A stretch of 55,211 nucleotides of DNA from Dyella acidisoli. GTDB lineage: Bacteria; Pseudomonadota; Gammaproteobacteria; Xanthomonadales; Rhodanobacteraceae. The translations under genes were made by a program, and so were the position numbers. The notes beneath the pieces were generated by a model that searched no databases, was not told the origin of the DNA, and saw nothing but the letters and a program-made list of their open reading frames with translations. Each line of letters opens with the position of its first letter. Within the stretch, counting starts at the first letter, position 1. Where the stretch lies: contig NZ_BSOB01000024.1 in assembly GCF_030160295.1 (NCBI RefSeq), positions 1-55,211 on the forward strand, written 5' to 3'. Shown one piece after another: positions 43,505 to 52,016 of this stretch.

Positions 43505-44353
43505 ATGTTGGAACGCATCGAACATCGCGCCTGTTTCGGCGGCTGGCAGGATGTCTATCGTCATCGCTCGCGTGCTGTCGACGGCGACATGCGTTTTGCC
43601 ATCTATCTGCCGCCGCAAGCCGAACACCAGAAAGTACCGGTGCTGTATTGGCTTTCCGGTCTTACGTGCACTGAGCAGAACTTCATCACCAAGGCCGGCG
43701 CGCAGCGCTATGCTGCCGAGCACGGCTTGGCGCTGGTCGTGTGCGATACAAGTCCGCGCGGCGATAACGTGGCGGACGATGCGGCCTACGACCTGGGGCA
43801 AGGTGCCGGTTTCTACGTCAACGCCACTGTGTCGCCATGGTCTCAGCACTACCGCATGTACGACTACGTGGTGCACGAACTGCCGGCGCTGGTCGAGCAG
43901 AGCTTTCCCGTGACGAACAAGCGCGCCATCAGCGGCCATTCCATGGGCGGCCATGGCGCGTTGACGATTGCGCTGAAAAATCCCGGACGCTATTCGAGCG
44001 TGTCGGCTTTCTCCCCGATCGTCGCGCCGTCGCGCGTACCCTGGGGCGAAAAAGCGTTGACGACCTACCTGGGCAGCGATCGCGAAACCTGGCGTGCTTA
44101 CGATGCTACCGAACTCGTGAAATTGACCCATGAAAAAGGGGCCAACGAAAAGATCCCGATGTTGATTGAGCAAGGTGACGCCGACGAATTCCTGCGTACC
44201 CAGCTCAAGCCAGAACTGCTGCAAGCGGCCGCCGAGGCCGCAGGTTATCCACTTGAACTGCGCATGCGCACTGGCTACGACCACAGCTATTATTTTGTGG
44301 CCAGCTTCATCGGCGACCACGTGGCCTACCACGCAGCCGCATTGCGCACGTAG
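43505..44353 (+). CDS. frmB: S-formylglutathione hydrolase
   Basis: A 282-residue alpha/beta-hydrolase that turns S-formylglutathione into formate and glutathione, the step after FrmA. The nucleophile Ser is in GHSMGGHGAL, and the catalytic Asp and His are near QGDADEF and GYDHSYYF. Length is typical (esterase D family). Confidence 0.95.
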   Translation: MLERIEHRACFGGWQDVYRHRSRAVDGDMRFAIYLPPQAEHQKVPVLYWLSGLTCTEQNFITKAGAQRYAAEHGLALVVCDTSPRGDNVADDAAYDLGQGAGFYVNATVSPWSQHYRMYDYVVHELPALVEQSFPVTNKRAISGHSMGGHGALTIALKNPGRYSSVSAFSPIVAPSRVPWGEKALTTYLGSDRETWRAYDATELVKLTHEKGANEKIPMLIEQGDADEFLRTQLKPELLQAAAEAAGYPLELRMRTGYDHSYYFVASFIGDHVAYHAAALRT

Positions 44354-44377
44354 GTTGGGGTTTGCACTCCAGCCTAC
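44350..44377. repeat. Single GTAG REP hairpin
   Basis: GTAGGTTGGGGTTTGCACTC followed by CAGCCTAC. It overlaps the last codon of frmB. Confidence 0.7.
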
Positions 44378-44565
44378 ACGTAACTTTCACACTGCAAACA
44401 GTCTGCGCAGCCCGTCTCTGTTTTGCAGCATTCGACATGCCGCCAAGCGAGGCCGGGTGTATGCTGATCCCGCGGTCCGGAACATAAGCGACGCAAGATT
44501 TTCGACGGATCGTGCACGTTCAAGCGTCCATATGGATCACCGCTTACCGCCTGTTCCGCTCTTCC

Positions 44566-45987
44566 ATGAAAACAACCGACTCGATTGTTTTGCCAACGAG
44601 CCAGTCCGATACCGCGCTTTTACGGCGCGTAGCCGTCGTGGAGACGGTTTGCTTGGCCGTGGCCGCGTTGATTGCGGTGGCAATCTTGTTTGCCTGGTTC
44701 GTGAGCGGTGCGCGCGCGTGGTATCCGGACGGCTGGTATTTGATGAAGTTCGATACCGCCTCCTGCGTACTGTTGAGCGCAGCGGGTCTTGCCATGCTGT
44801 CCAACGGATCATCGTCTTTGCGCACGTGGGCTGGGCGCGGGCTGGCATTGCTAGTGATGTTGCTTGCGGTGCTGGCGCTATACGAGCATGCCAGCGGGCG
44901 ATCTACCGGTTTCGATACACTGTTCGTGGCGGATACCACCAGCAACAAGCCGGGCTTGATGTCGGTGCAGACGGCCGTCTATTTCCTGCTGATGGCGCTG
45001 GGCCTGCTGCTCGCCACGGTGCAGGGCCATAGAGCCGGCGTTGCGGTTGTGACGCTGACTGTGCTGCTCACGTTGCACGCATTGATCATTTTTTCCGGCT
45101 ATTGCTTCGACGCCGCGCAACTGTTCGGACAGAGCATGTCCACGCGCACCTCGCCGCATACGCTCGCATGCATGCTGCTGCTGGCCATCGCCTTGATCGG
45201 CTGGCGCATGCAGTTGGGATATTTTCCCGTATTGGTGGGCACGGGCCTAGGCAGTCGGATGGCGCGACAGGTACTGCCGTTGGCCGTGCTGTTGCCGTTC
45301 GTGCTGATGCTGAGCAGCACCGCCTTGGCCGGCGCAGGCTGGCTGTCGCCGAAGGTGGCGCTGGGTTTGACCATTGCCGTGCTGGCTGCCGCGCTAGGTG
45401 TGCTGGTCTCGCTGATGGGACGGCGCATCAATGCGCTGGAGCAGGATTTGCACGATTTGTCATTGATGGACGAATCGACCGGCGTACTCAACTACCGCGG
45501 CTTCGAACTGCTCGGTGAACAATCATTCCGCGAAGCACGAAGAAGCCACCATGCGGTGGCCTTGCTGGTGTTCAGCGTCGAAAGCGTCAGGGAACTCAAT
45601 GAAAGGGAGGAATACGATGCCGGCACTCATTTGATGCAGGACTTTGCAGTTATTCTCAAGGCGAGCTTCGAACTGGCGGATATCATCGCATGTACCGGAA
45701 GCGATGAATTTGCCGTGATCACCAAGGACGAAAACACCGGTGGCGTCATCGCACTGATGCGAGTTGGCGAAACGGTGGAGTCGCTGAATACCGCGGACCG
45801 TCCTCACAAAATCCGCTTCAGCGTAGGCGAAGCCATCAGTGATCCTGATTCGGGTGAATCGTTTCATCATCTGATCGAGCGGGCAGGGTTGAGGCAGCGC
45901 GAACGCAGGCGCGTGGAGCGTGTATTCGGCGGCGAGGGCGAAGAGGGGGCAGCACGATCGTCTTCCGATACCGCGCGGCACGCATAA
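44566..45987 (+). CDS. Membrane GGDEF-domain protein with altered signature
   Basis: A 473-residue protein with about eight N-terminal transmembrane segments (about 20-290) and a C-terminal GGDEF-like domain after a short linker. The catalytic signature reads CTGSDEF (residues 376-382): the second Gly of GGDEF is Ser. The usual NRRxF-like entry is LNYRGFELL, while the RxxD inhibitory site is not obvious. It may be inactive or weakly active as a diguanylate cyclase and act as a sensor. A start at 44512 is also possible. Confidence 0.75.
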   Translation: MKTTDSIVLPTSQSDTALLRRVAVVETVCLAVAALIAVAILFAWFVSGARAWYPDGWYLMKFDTASCVLLSAAGLAMLSNGSSSLRTWAGRGLALLVMLLAVLALYEHASGRSTGFDTLFVADTTSNKPGLMSVQTAVYFLLMALGLLLATVQGHRAGVAVVTLTVLLTLHALIIFSGYCFDAAQLFGQSMSTRTSPHTLACMLLLAIALIGWRMQLGYFPVLVGTGLGSRMARQVLPLAVLLPFVLMLSSTALAGAGWLSPKVALGLTIAVLAAALGVLVSLMGRRINALEQDLHDLSLMDESTGVLNYRGFELLGEQSFREARRSHHAVALLVFSVESVRELNEREEYDAGTHLMQDFAVILKASFELADIIACTGSDEFAVITKDENTGGVIALMRVGETVESLNTADRPHKIRFSVGEAISDPDSGESFHHLIERAGLRQRERRRVERVFGGEGEEGAARSSSDTARHA

Positions 45988-46043
45988 TTCTTCTTCCTGA
46001 TCGCTGTAAGCTACCCGTTCGCGCAAATAATCGAGGGAGTGTC

Positions 46044-46451
46044 ATGACGTTCGAAGGTGGATGCTATTGCGGTGCAGTGCGCTATCTGGCGGAAGGCGAG
46101 CCTGTGATGAAAGGGCAGTGCCATTGCCGTGAATGTCAGTACATTAGCGGTGGTGCGCCGCAGATGTTTATTGTCATGCCCATTGCGGCGTTCCGTTACA
46201 CCAAAGGCACACCCAAAGCATATAAGCGCGCCGATCTGGAACACCCCGTTACGCGCGAATTTTGCGCCGAGTGCGGTACGCATCTCGTTACACGGCGTCC
46301 GGACATGCCGATCGTCATCATGAAAGTGGGCACGCTCGACGATCCACGCCAATTCGGCGCGCCGAAAATGGCCATTTTTACCTGCGACAAACAGTCCTTC
46401 CATCAGATTCCGGATGGCGTGCCGACGTTCGAGCGCATGCCCGTGCATTGA
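46044..46451 (+). CDS. GFA-family protein (glutathione-dependent formaldehyde-activating type)
   Basis: A 135-residue zinc-binding GFA/CENP-V protein. Zinc cysteines are in GGCYCGAVRY, CHCRECQ and FCAECGTHL. Members such as Gfa are reported to help join formaldehyde to glutathione, although many relatives have other roles. It is 1.7 kb from frmB, which makes a formaldehyde role possible. AGGGAG lies before the ATG. Confidence 0.88.
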   Translation: MTFEGGCYCGAVRYLAEGEPVMKGQCHCRECQYISGGAPQMFIVMPIAAFRYTKGTPKAYKRADLEHPVTREFCAECGTHLVTRRPDMPIVIMKVGTLDDPRQFGAPKMAIFTCDKQSFHQIPDGVPTFERMPVH

Positions 46452-46455
46452 TCAT

Positions 46456-46527
46456 GTAGGCTGGGATGCAATCCCAGCATTGCCATATACGCCCGCCATG
46501 CGATGCTGGGATTGCATCCCAGCCTAC
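46456..46527. repeat. GTAG REP pair
   Basis: GTAGGCTGGGATGCAATCCC at the left and GGGATTGCATCCCAGCCTAC at the right, an almost perfect inverted pair around a 30-base centre. Confidence 0.85.
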
Positions 46528-46587
46528 AAACTCCACGTGCCGCCTAGCCCAAAGGTCAACTTACCCTCATTCACCCTAGCCGATACC

Positions 46588-48828
46588 ATGTTCCGATCTC
46601 CTCGGACTGGTAGTGACGCAATGCAAAACGTTGCAGCATCCACTCGCCTGAAGCTGCGAGCTTTTACTGCGGCCATCGGCTTCTCCCTGGTCCTGACTAC
46701 CCCGGCACACGCACAGACGTCCGAAGCAACCCGCTGGCACAACGAAGCCCAGGCCGTCACCATCACGCGCGACGATTGGGGCATCGCCCATGTGCACGGC
46801 AAGACCGATGCTGATGCAGTATTCGGCATGGCCTATGCGCAAGCCGAGGATGATTTCAACCGCGTAGAAACCAACTACCTCAACTCACTGGGACGCCTGG
46901 CTGAGGCAGAAGGCGAGTCTGCCATCTGGAGCGATCTGCGCCAGAAACTTTTCATCGATCCCTCCGAACTGCAGCGCCAGTACGCCAAGAGCCCTGCATG
47001 GCTGCAGGCATTGATGAACGCATGGGCCGATGGCTTGAACAACTACCTGGCCACGCACCCGCAAGTACATCCGCGTGTGATCAAGCATTTCGAACCGTGG
47101 ATGGCGCTGAGCTTCAGCGAGGGTAGCATCGGAGGTGACATCGAGCGTGCATCGCTCAAGGCGCTGCAAGCTTTTTATGGACACGACGGCGAAACAGTCG
47201 TGATCGCCGAAACACCATCGAGCTGGGCGGAACCTTCCGGTTCGAACGGTATGGCCATCGCGCCCAAGCTCACCACCAACGGTCATGCGTTGCTGTTGAT
47301 CAACCCGCACACTTCGTTCTACTTCCGCTCCGAATTGCAAATGTCCAGCGATGCGGGGCTCGATGCCTACGGTGCGGTGACGTGGGGCCAGTTCTTCATC
47401 TATCAGGGCTTCAACCAGCACATCGGCTGGATGCATACCTCCACCACCGCCGATGCCGTCGACGAGTTCGCCGAAACCATCGTGCACAAGGATGGAAAAT
47501 TGTTTTATCGCTACGGCAGCGAGTTGCGTCCGATCTCCGTACGCCAGATTACCGTGGCTTATCGCAAGAGCGACGGCTCGATGGCGGAACGCACTTTCAC
47601 TGCCTATGCCACGCACCATGGCCCGATCGTGCAAGAAAAGGATGGCAAATGGATCGCCATGGCGTTGATGAACAAGCCTTTGCAGGCGCTGGAACAAAGT
47701 TGGCTGCGTACCAAAGCCACCGATTACGCCAGCTACATGAAAGTGGCCGAGCTGCAGGCCAATTCCTCCAACAACACCATTTTTGCGGACGACAAAGGCG
47801 AGATCGCCTATCTGCATCCGCAATTCATTCCCAGGCGCGACAACCGTTTCGACTACACCAAGCCGGTCGACGGCAGCGATCCGGCCACCGATTGGAAGGG
47901 GCTGCATGCGCTCAATGAGCTGCCACATCTGTTGAATCCACCGAACGGTTGGATCATGAACACCAACGATTGGCCGTACTCAGCCGCAGGTGCTTACAGC
48001 CCCAAGCGCGAGGACTATCCGCGCTATATGGACACCGTCGGTGAAAACCCGCGAGGCATTCACGCCACCATGCTGCTGACCGGCAAACAGGGCTTTACGC
48101 TGGAGTCGCTCATCACCACGGCATTCGATTCCTACCTGCCGGAATTTGCACGGCAGATTCCTATCCTCGTGCACGACTATGACGCGCTGCCGGCCAGCGA
48201 TCCGCTCAAGCAAAAACTTGCCGGCCAGATCGCCATGCTGCGCAACTGGGATTGCCGCTGGGGCATCGCTTCCATGCCCACCACGCTGGCGGTGTTCTGG
48301 GGCGACACACTGTGGGACAAGATGGACAAAGCCGATAACGCCGAAGGCTTGTCCATGTACGACCTGATGGCCGAGAAAGCCGGCGCCAAAGCCCGACTGC
48401 AGGCTCTCGGCGAAGCGTCCGACCGCCTGGAAAAAGATTTCGGCAGCTGGGGCATTCCATGGGGCGAAGTAAACCGCTTCCAACGACTAACCAGCGACAT
48501 CGTGCAACCCTTCAACGACGCCAAGCCAAGCATCCCCGTGCCTTTCACTTCATCCCGCTGGGGTTCGCTTGCTTCCTTCGGCGCACACCGCTGGCCCGGC
48601 ACCAAGCGTTACTACGGCACCAGCGGCAACAGTTTTGTTGCGGTGGTCGAATTCGGTGACAAAGTACGTGCGCGTGCCATTACTGCTGGCGGCGAAAGTG
48701 GCCACATTGATTCACCGCATTTCGATGATGAAGCCGAGCGCTATACGACGGGGAATCTGCGGAAGGTCTATTTCTGGCCGGAGGAGCTGAAGGGGCATGT
48801 GGAGCGGGCTTATCATCCGGGGACATAG
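46588..48828 (+). CDS. Penicillin-acylase-family N-terminal nucleophile amidase
   Basis: A 746-residue secreted precursor (signal peptide cut near AHAQ). The alpha part starts TITRDDWGIAHVHGKTDADA, and a spacer and beta part follow. The nucleophile is expected at S219 in SGSNGMA, made N-terminal by self-cleavage. The usual residue two places on is Ala or Gly, and the next is commonly Trp; here it is Met. Relatives cleave acyl-homoserine lactones, aculeacin or penicillin, so quorum quenching is possible but unproven. The start may be 46588 or 46621; neither has a strong ribosome site. Confidence 0.88.
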   Translation: MFRSPRTGSDAMQNVAASTRLKLRAFTAAIGFSLVLTTPAHAQTSEATRWHNEAQAVTITRDDWGIAHVHGKTDADAVFGMAYAQAEDDFNRVETNYLNSLGRLAEAEGESAIWSDLRQKLFIDPSELQRQYAKSPAWLQALMNAWADGLNNYLATHPQVHPRVIKHFEPWMALSFSEGSIGGDIERASLKALQAFYGHDGETVVIAETPSSWAEPSGSNGMAIAPKLTTNGHALLLINPHTSFYFRSELQMSSDAGLDAYGAVTWGQFFIYQGFNQHIGWMHTSTTADAVDEFAETIVHKDGKLFYRYGSELRPISVRQITVAYRKSDGSMAERTFTAYATHHGPIVQEKDGKWIAMALMNKPLQALEQSWLRTKATDYASYMKVAELQANSSNNTIFADDKGEIAYLHPQFIPRRDNRFDYTKPVDGSDPATDWKGLHALNELPHLLNPPNGWIMNTNDWPYSAAGAYSPKREDYPRYMDTVGENPRGIHATMLLTGKQGFTLESLITTAFDSYLPEFARQIPILVHDYDALPASDPLKQKLAGQIAMLRNWDCRWGIASMPTTLAVFWGDTLWDKMDKADNAEGLSMYDLMAEKAGAKARLQALGEASDRLEKDFGSWGIPWGEVNRFQRLTSDIVQPFNDAKPSIPVPFTSSRWGSLASFGAHRWPGTKRYYGTSGNSFVAVVEFGDKVRARAITAGGESGHIDSPHFDDEAERYTTGNLRKVYFWPEELKGHVERAYHPGT

Positions 48829-48896
48829 CGGCTTTTCTTTTTCGCGTCAGAGCGGGTCTCTCGGCCATCATTTAGGGGGCTTCACAGAATCCTCGT

Positions 48897-48974
48897 CGTC
48901 ATTCCCGCGAAAGCGGGAATCCATTTGCTCTGGGTAAAAAGCGACAATGGATTCCCGCTTTCGCGGGAATGACG
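48897..48974. repeat. CGTCATTCCCGCG palindromic repeat
   Basis: CGTCATTCCCGCGAAAGCGG at the left and the exact inverse, CGCTTTCGCGGGAATGACG, at the right, around TTTGCTCTGGGT-type sequence. The cleanest of three copies. Confidence 0.85.
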
Positions 48975-49031
48975 GCAAAGGCAGGGGATCCCGTCACACC
49001 GACACCAACCATTTCGAAAATTGGGGGTACT

Positions 49032-49271
49032 TTGGATTTTCTAAAATCACCCATCTTGCTAACCCTGATTTGCGCCTACACGTATTACGTCCTCGGCGCC
49101 TATGAAGCCCAGCAGGGCAATCGCAACCACGGCATACTCTGGGCCGCACTCTCAATAGTGGTCTCTTTCGTTGTTGCCTATCTTTTCAAAGGCGGCTGGG
49201 GCGCATTGCTGATCATGCAGGTCCTTCTTTTCTTTGGTATCGCGGTGTTTAGGGCGCTACGCGAGTCATAA
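49032..49271 (+). CDS. Small hypothetical membrane protein
   Basis: A 79-residue protein with two or three transmembrane segments (LTLICAYTYYVLGAYEA, WAALSIVVSFVVAYLF, LLIMQVLLFFGIAVF). TTG at 49032 is preferred: GGGGG lies just upstream, while the ATG at 48969 lies inside a palindromic repeat and adds an odd Pro/Thr-rich stretch. No family recognised. Confidence 0.5.
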   Translation: MDFLKSPILLTLICAYTYYVLGAYEAQQGNRNHGILWAALSIVVSFVVAYLFKGGWGALLIMQVLLFFGIAVFRALRES

Positions 49272-49460
49272 GATGGTGAGTAACCTGCTATGAATAGTCG
49301 TGATTCGGAACAAATGTCACAGCGTTATGCCGTTGAACCAAACATCTATCAGCCACGCTTTTACGCGTGTCGTAGCGATAGAGGCGGCGATGAAAGTCGG
49401 AGCTAGCTTGCCAGTCAGATTCTAGATCCGGACAAACGGGAGCATTTTTCGGAGGAGACA

Positions 49461-49910
49461 ATGAGCAAGTTGATGAAACGTATTTGCGCGTTTTTGCTCG
49501 CTATAAGCTTCTTCCTGCCGCTGGCTCAGTGTTCACAGAAAATGGAAGATGCATCACCGCCGTTGGCGGTATCGGCCAGCAATGCCTATGAGTGGCCGAG
49601 CCTGTTTTCGACAGTTTTGTTGCTGCTGTTCTTCTGGCCACTAGCACTTGTGCTCTGGCGTGCAGTAATGAGACGCGCGCCAAGTCGAAGGGTGTGTTGG
49701 ATCGAGTGCGGCTTAAGCGGGGCGACCCTTGTAGCGATCTGCTGGCTGGTCTTGTCTTGGCGATTGAGTTTCGGCGCGTCAATTCGATATGGCGCGTTTG
49801 TCGCGTGCGGAAGCATACTTGGATATGGCGCCATGTCGCTTATGGAAGGCATAAGAGGCGAAACGAAACATGCCGCTGACACGGGAGGAGCAGATCCTGA
49901 TGGCAGGTAA
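49461..49910 (+). CDS. Hypothetical membrane protein
   Basis: A 149-residue protein with a signal-like start (FLLAISFFLPLAQC, possible lipobox Cys) and three further hydrophobic segments. GGAGGAG-type ribosome site before the ATG (TCGGAGGAGAC). No family recognised. The next gene overlaps its end. Confidence 0.6.
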   Translation: MSKLMKRICAFLLAISFFLPLAQCSQKMEDASPPLAVSASNAYEWPSLFSTVLLLLFFWPLALVLWRAVMRRAPSRRVCWIECGLSGATLVAICWLVLSWRLSFGASIRYGAFVACGSILGYGAMSLMEGIRGETKHAADTGGADPDGR

Positions 49911-50184
49911 TGTTGAAGCTCTTGAATACGTGTTGATAGTCGCAGTAGTTCTCAATGTTTTCGTTTCGGTAGCCGTTGCTATCAGCGGCTGCTATAGCGC
50001 ACGGCAAAAAATCTCTCAAATTGTCATTATTTGGCTATTGCCGATATTAGGTGCGGTTCTGTTCGGGCTTTTTCTCGTATCGCAAAGCGGAAGTGGTGCG
50101 GGTATTGGTTGTCGCTCCGAAGTTGAAGATGATCCCCAGACCTGGTCGGCACTTCTGGATAAAGATCATCCATCCCAAAAATGA
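49900..50184 (+). CDS. Small membrane protein, PLDc_N-like
   Basis: A 94-residue protein with two transmembrane segments. The second (QIVIIWLLPILGAVLFGLFL) resembles the PLDc_N/cardiolipin-synthase N-terminal motif, weakly. ATG at 49900 overlaps the upstream TAA by 11 bases and has GGGAGGAG 9-10 bases before it; an in-frame ATG at 49870 is the alternative. Probably co-translated with the previous gene. Confidence 0.5.
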   Translation: MAGNVEALEYVLIVAVVLNVFVSVAVAISGCYSARQKISQIVIIWLLPILGAVLFGLFLVSQSGSGAGIGCRSEVEDDPQTWSALLDKDHPSQK

Positions 50185-50359
50185 CTGGGCTTCTTTGCCG
50201 CGGTTGATGGTGACGGCCGTGCCTACCTAGATAGCCGCCGGACGAATCCACCTACGCTTTATCGCCACAAACGCAAGAACACGATGTCGATTCCGCTAGG
50301 CTCCATTCGTCATCCCTATCAGAGGGCCTTCCTCTGCTTCCGAGACCGGGACCAAAGCC

Positions 50360-50806
50360 ATGACTACCAACACCGTTCGCCTTCACCGTGTACTCCGTGC
50401 CACTCCCGAGCGCGTCTATCGCGCTTTCCTCGATGCTGATGCCATGGCCAAGTGGCTGCCGCCCAATGGGTTTACGGGCCGCGTCTACAAGCTGGAGCCG
50501 AAGGTGGGCGGACAATACAAGATGACGTTCACTAACTTCACCACGGGCGACGGCCATTCGTTCGGCGGGGAATATTTGGAATTGGTGCCGAATGAGCGGC
50601 TGCGATATACCGGCGTGTTCGACAATCCGAATCTGCCTGGGACGATGCAGATTACGGTATCGCTGCGCGCAGTGTTCTGCGGTACCGAGCTGACTGTGGT
50701 GCAGGAAGGGATTCCGGAGATGATTCCTGTGGAGGCCTGCTACTTAGGTTGGCAGGAATCACTGGTGCTGCTTGCCCAACTGGTCGAAGCCGAGATTCGA
50801 CAATAA
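50360..50806 (+). CDS. SRPBCC/AHSA1-family protein
   Basis: A 148-residue START-like (AHSA1 / Hsp90 ATPase homologue C-terminal) protein. Typical blocks are VLRATPERVYRAFLDADAMAKW, YKMTFTNF, GEYLELVPNERLRYT and the final GWQESLVLLAQLVE. It binds a hydrophobic ligand in the helix-grip pocket; the ligand is unknown. It ends at a strong bidirectional terminator. Confidence 0.9.
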   Translation: MTTNTVRLHRVLRATPERVYRAFLDADAMAKWLPPNGFTGRVYKLEPKVGGQYKMTFTNFTTGDGHSFGGEYLELVPNERLRYTGVFDNPNLPGTMQITVSLRAVFCGTELTVVQEGIPEMIPVEACYLGWQESLVLLAQLVEAEIRQ

Positions 50807-50808
50807 GA

Positions 50809-50843
50809 AAAACGCACCGGTCGCCAAGCGGCCGGTGCGTTTT
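50809..50843. terminator. Strong bidirectional terminator
   Basis: AAAACGCACCGG at 50809-50820 pairs perfectly with CCGGTGCGTTTT at 50832-50843. The A/T ends serve as T-tracts on both strands for the two convergent genes. Confidence 0.9.
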
Positions 50844-50862
50844 CATGGCGCGCTGTATGCGT

Positions 50863-51300
50863 TCAGTGCCCGAGGAAGTTTTTGCCCTGCTTGAGCACGA
50901 CGTCGCAGGCTTTGGTCGTGATTTTCGACTTCAGATCGCTGTTGCCACCACCGACGTCGGCCAGGTTGGTGGTTTTGCCATTGTTGCCCTTGAGAAGACC
51001 ACTCAGGCCGCTCTGGTAGTCGGTATTGGTGGTGCCACCCTGGGTTTTACCGAGCAGCTTGCTGGCGAGGCCGGATGCGCCGGAGTCGCCGCCGAGGTAG
51101 TTGTTCTTTACGCAATACTGCAGCAGACCGGCCACGTTGCCCATGCTGCCGGAGCTCATCGAGCCGGTGTTGCCGCCAAGCACCCCGCCGAGTTTTCCAC
51201 CCAGATTGCCAAGGTCCTGCGCTGCCGCCGTGCCGCAAGCAAGGCTCAAGGCCAAGGCTGCCAGGGTGTGGGTGGTGATTTTTTTCATTTGCGCGTTCAT
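50863..51300 (-). CDS. DUF2501 (YjjA-like) secreted protein
   Basis: A 145-residue exported protein with a signal peptide (cut near AAAQ). It is Gly/Leu-rich (LGNLGGKLGGVLGG), with two cysteines in LLQYCVKNNYLGG and KACDVVLKQGK, as in DUF2501. The start at 51300 has AAGGAGGG 7 bases before; an ATG at 51306 is too close to it. Function unknown. Confidence 0.85.
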   Translation of the reverse strand: MNAQMKKITTHTLAALALSLACGTAAAQDLGNLGGKLGGVLGGNTGSMSSGSMGNVAGLLQYCVKNNYLGGDSGASGLASKLLGKTQGGTTNTDYQSGLSGLLKGNNGKTTNLADVGGGNSDLKSKITTKACDVVLKQGKNFLGH

Positions 51301-51555
51301 GAGCATCCCTCCTTGTGTTCTTGTGGACTGGTGCATTCAATACCGAAGCTTGTTAGAAGTATGTCGACGCCTATCTTTGTGACTTGTCGTCATCCTGCCA
51401 AAGCATAGCCAGTGCGTCACTGGGAAGAGAAGACCGCAGCAGATTCGTCGCCCCGGCGCGGGCCGGGGCCCAGTGTCTTTGACGATTTTATAAGTCGCTT
51501 GGTCTCGGCTTTACGGCGAAGTTTTTCGGCAGCCTGACCCAACCACAAAAAGAAA

Positions 51556-51584
51556 GCGCCGGCGATGACAAGCATCGCCGGCGC
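51556..51584 (-). terminator. Rho-independent terminator (minus strand)
   Basis: A perfect 12-bp stem, GCGCCGGCGATG/CATCGCCGGCGC, with a 5-base loop. On the minus strand it is followed by TTTCTTTTTG. It begins 11 bases after the stop of the 50-aa ORF. Confidence 0.85.
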
Positions 51585-51595
51585 CATTGGCCAGA

Positions 51596-51748
51596 TTAAC
51601 GTACCCGCCAAAACCAGCGGGAATCGTCGTGCATATCGTTTCCTGTGCCCCCACACACATCGAACCCGCAGGTATGTGCCATCCGCTGCGTATCGACTCG
51701 GCGATAGCCGAAGAACTTGCTATGCGATTTTAATTCTAGATTTTTCAT
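51596..51748 (-). CDS. Orphan 50-residue peptide gene
   Basis: ATG at 51748 (MKNLELKSHSKFFGYRRVD) with GGAG 9 bases upstream. The frame codes for 50 residues including GFDVCGGTGNDMH and ends DSRWFWRVR. A strong terminator follows its stop at 11 bases, and TATAAG at 51804-51799 may be a -10. These together favour a real gene. No family is recognised; a regulator, toxin or modified-peptide precursor are all open. Confidence 0.45.
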   Translation of the reverse strand: MKNLELKSHSKFFGYRRVDTQRMAHTCGFDVCGGTGNDMHDDSRWFWRVR

Positions 51749-52016
51749 GCAGGTTTTCTCCATCTCCCGACGGGACAAGCTCCGGTTTCATTAGGCCACT
51801 TATAAATGAAATGACGCGTTTGATGAATGCCGGCGCAAAAATTATCGGCCGGCTAAGACATTTCATTGGCCCATTTTGGACAGTGAGTCGTTGACGGTAA
51901 TCGCTTAACTTATTTCAAACGGCGCGACATCTTTTTCCTTGGCCATTCTGAACGGCTGAGGCGGTTTCTTCATGCCGAAACATCGGTTTTCGACTATCCG
52001 TTAGGGGCTTTTTTGT
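51749..52016. promoter_or_regulatory. Divergent gap: peptide gene / TonB receptor
   Basis: 268 bases, AT-richer around 51790-51860. Contains the possible minus-strand -10 noted above and AGGGG before the receptor ATG. No repeat recognised. Confidence 0.3.

Noticed and set aside
48969-49031. ATG at 48969 as start of the small membrane protein
   Set aside because: The ATG lies in the end of a palindromic repeat and would add a Pro/Thr-rich stretch; TTG at 49032 has a better ribosome site.
51417-51656. 79-codon minus-strand frame with a hydrophobic segment
   Set aside because: It starts with GTG inside another frame and contains a complete Rho-independent terminator on its own strand.
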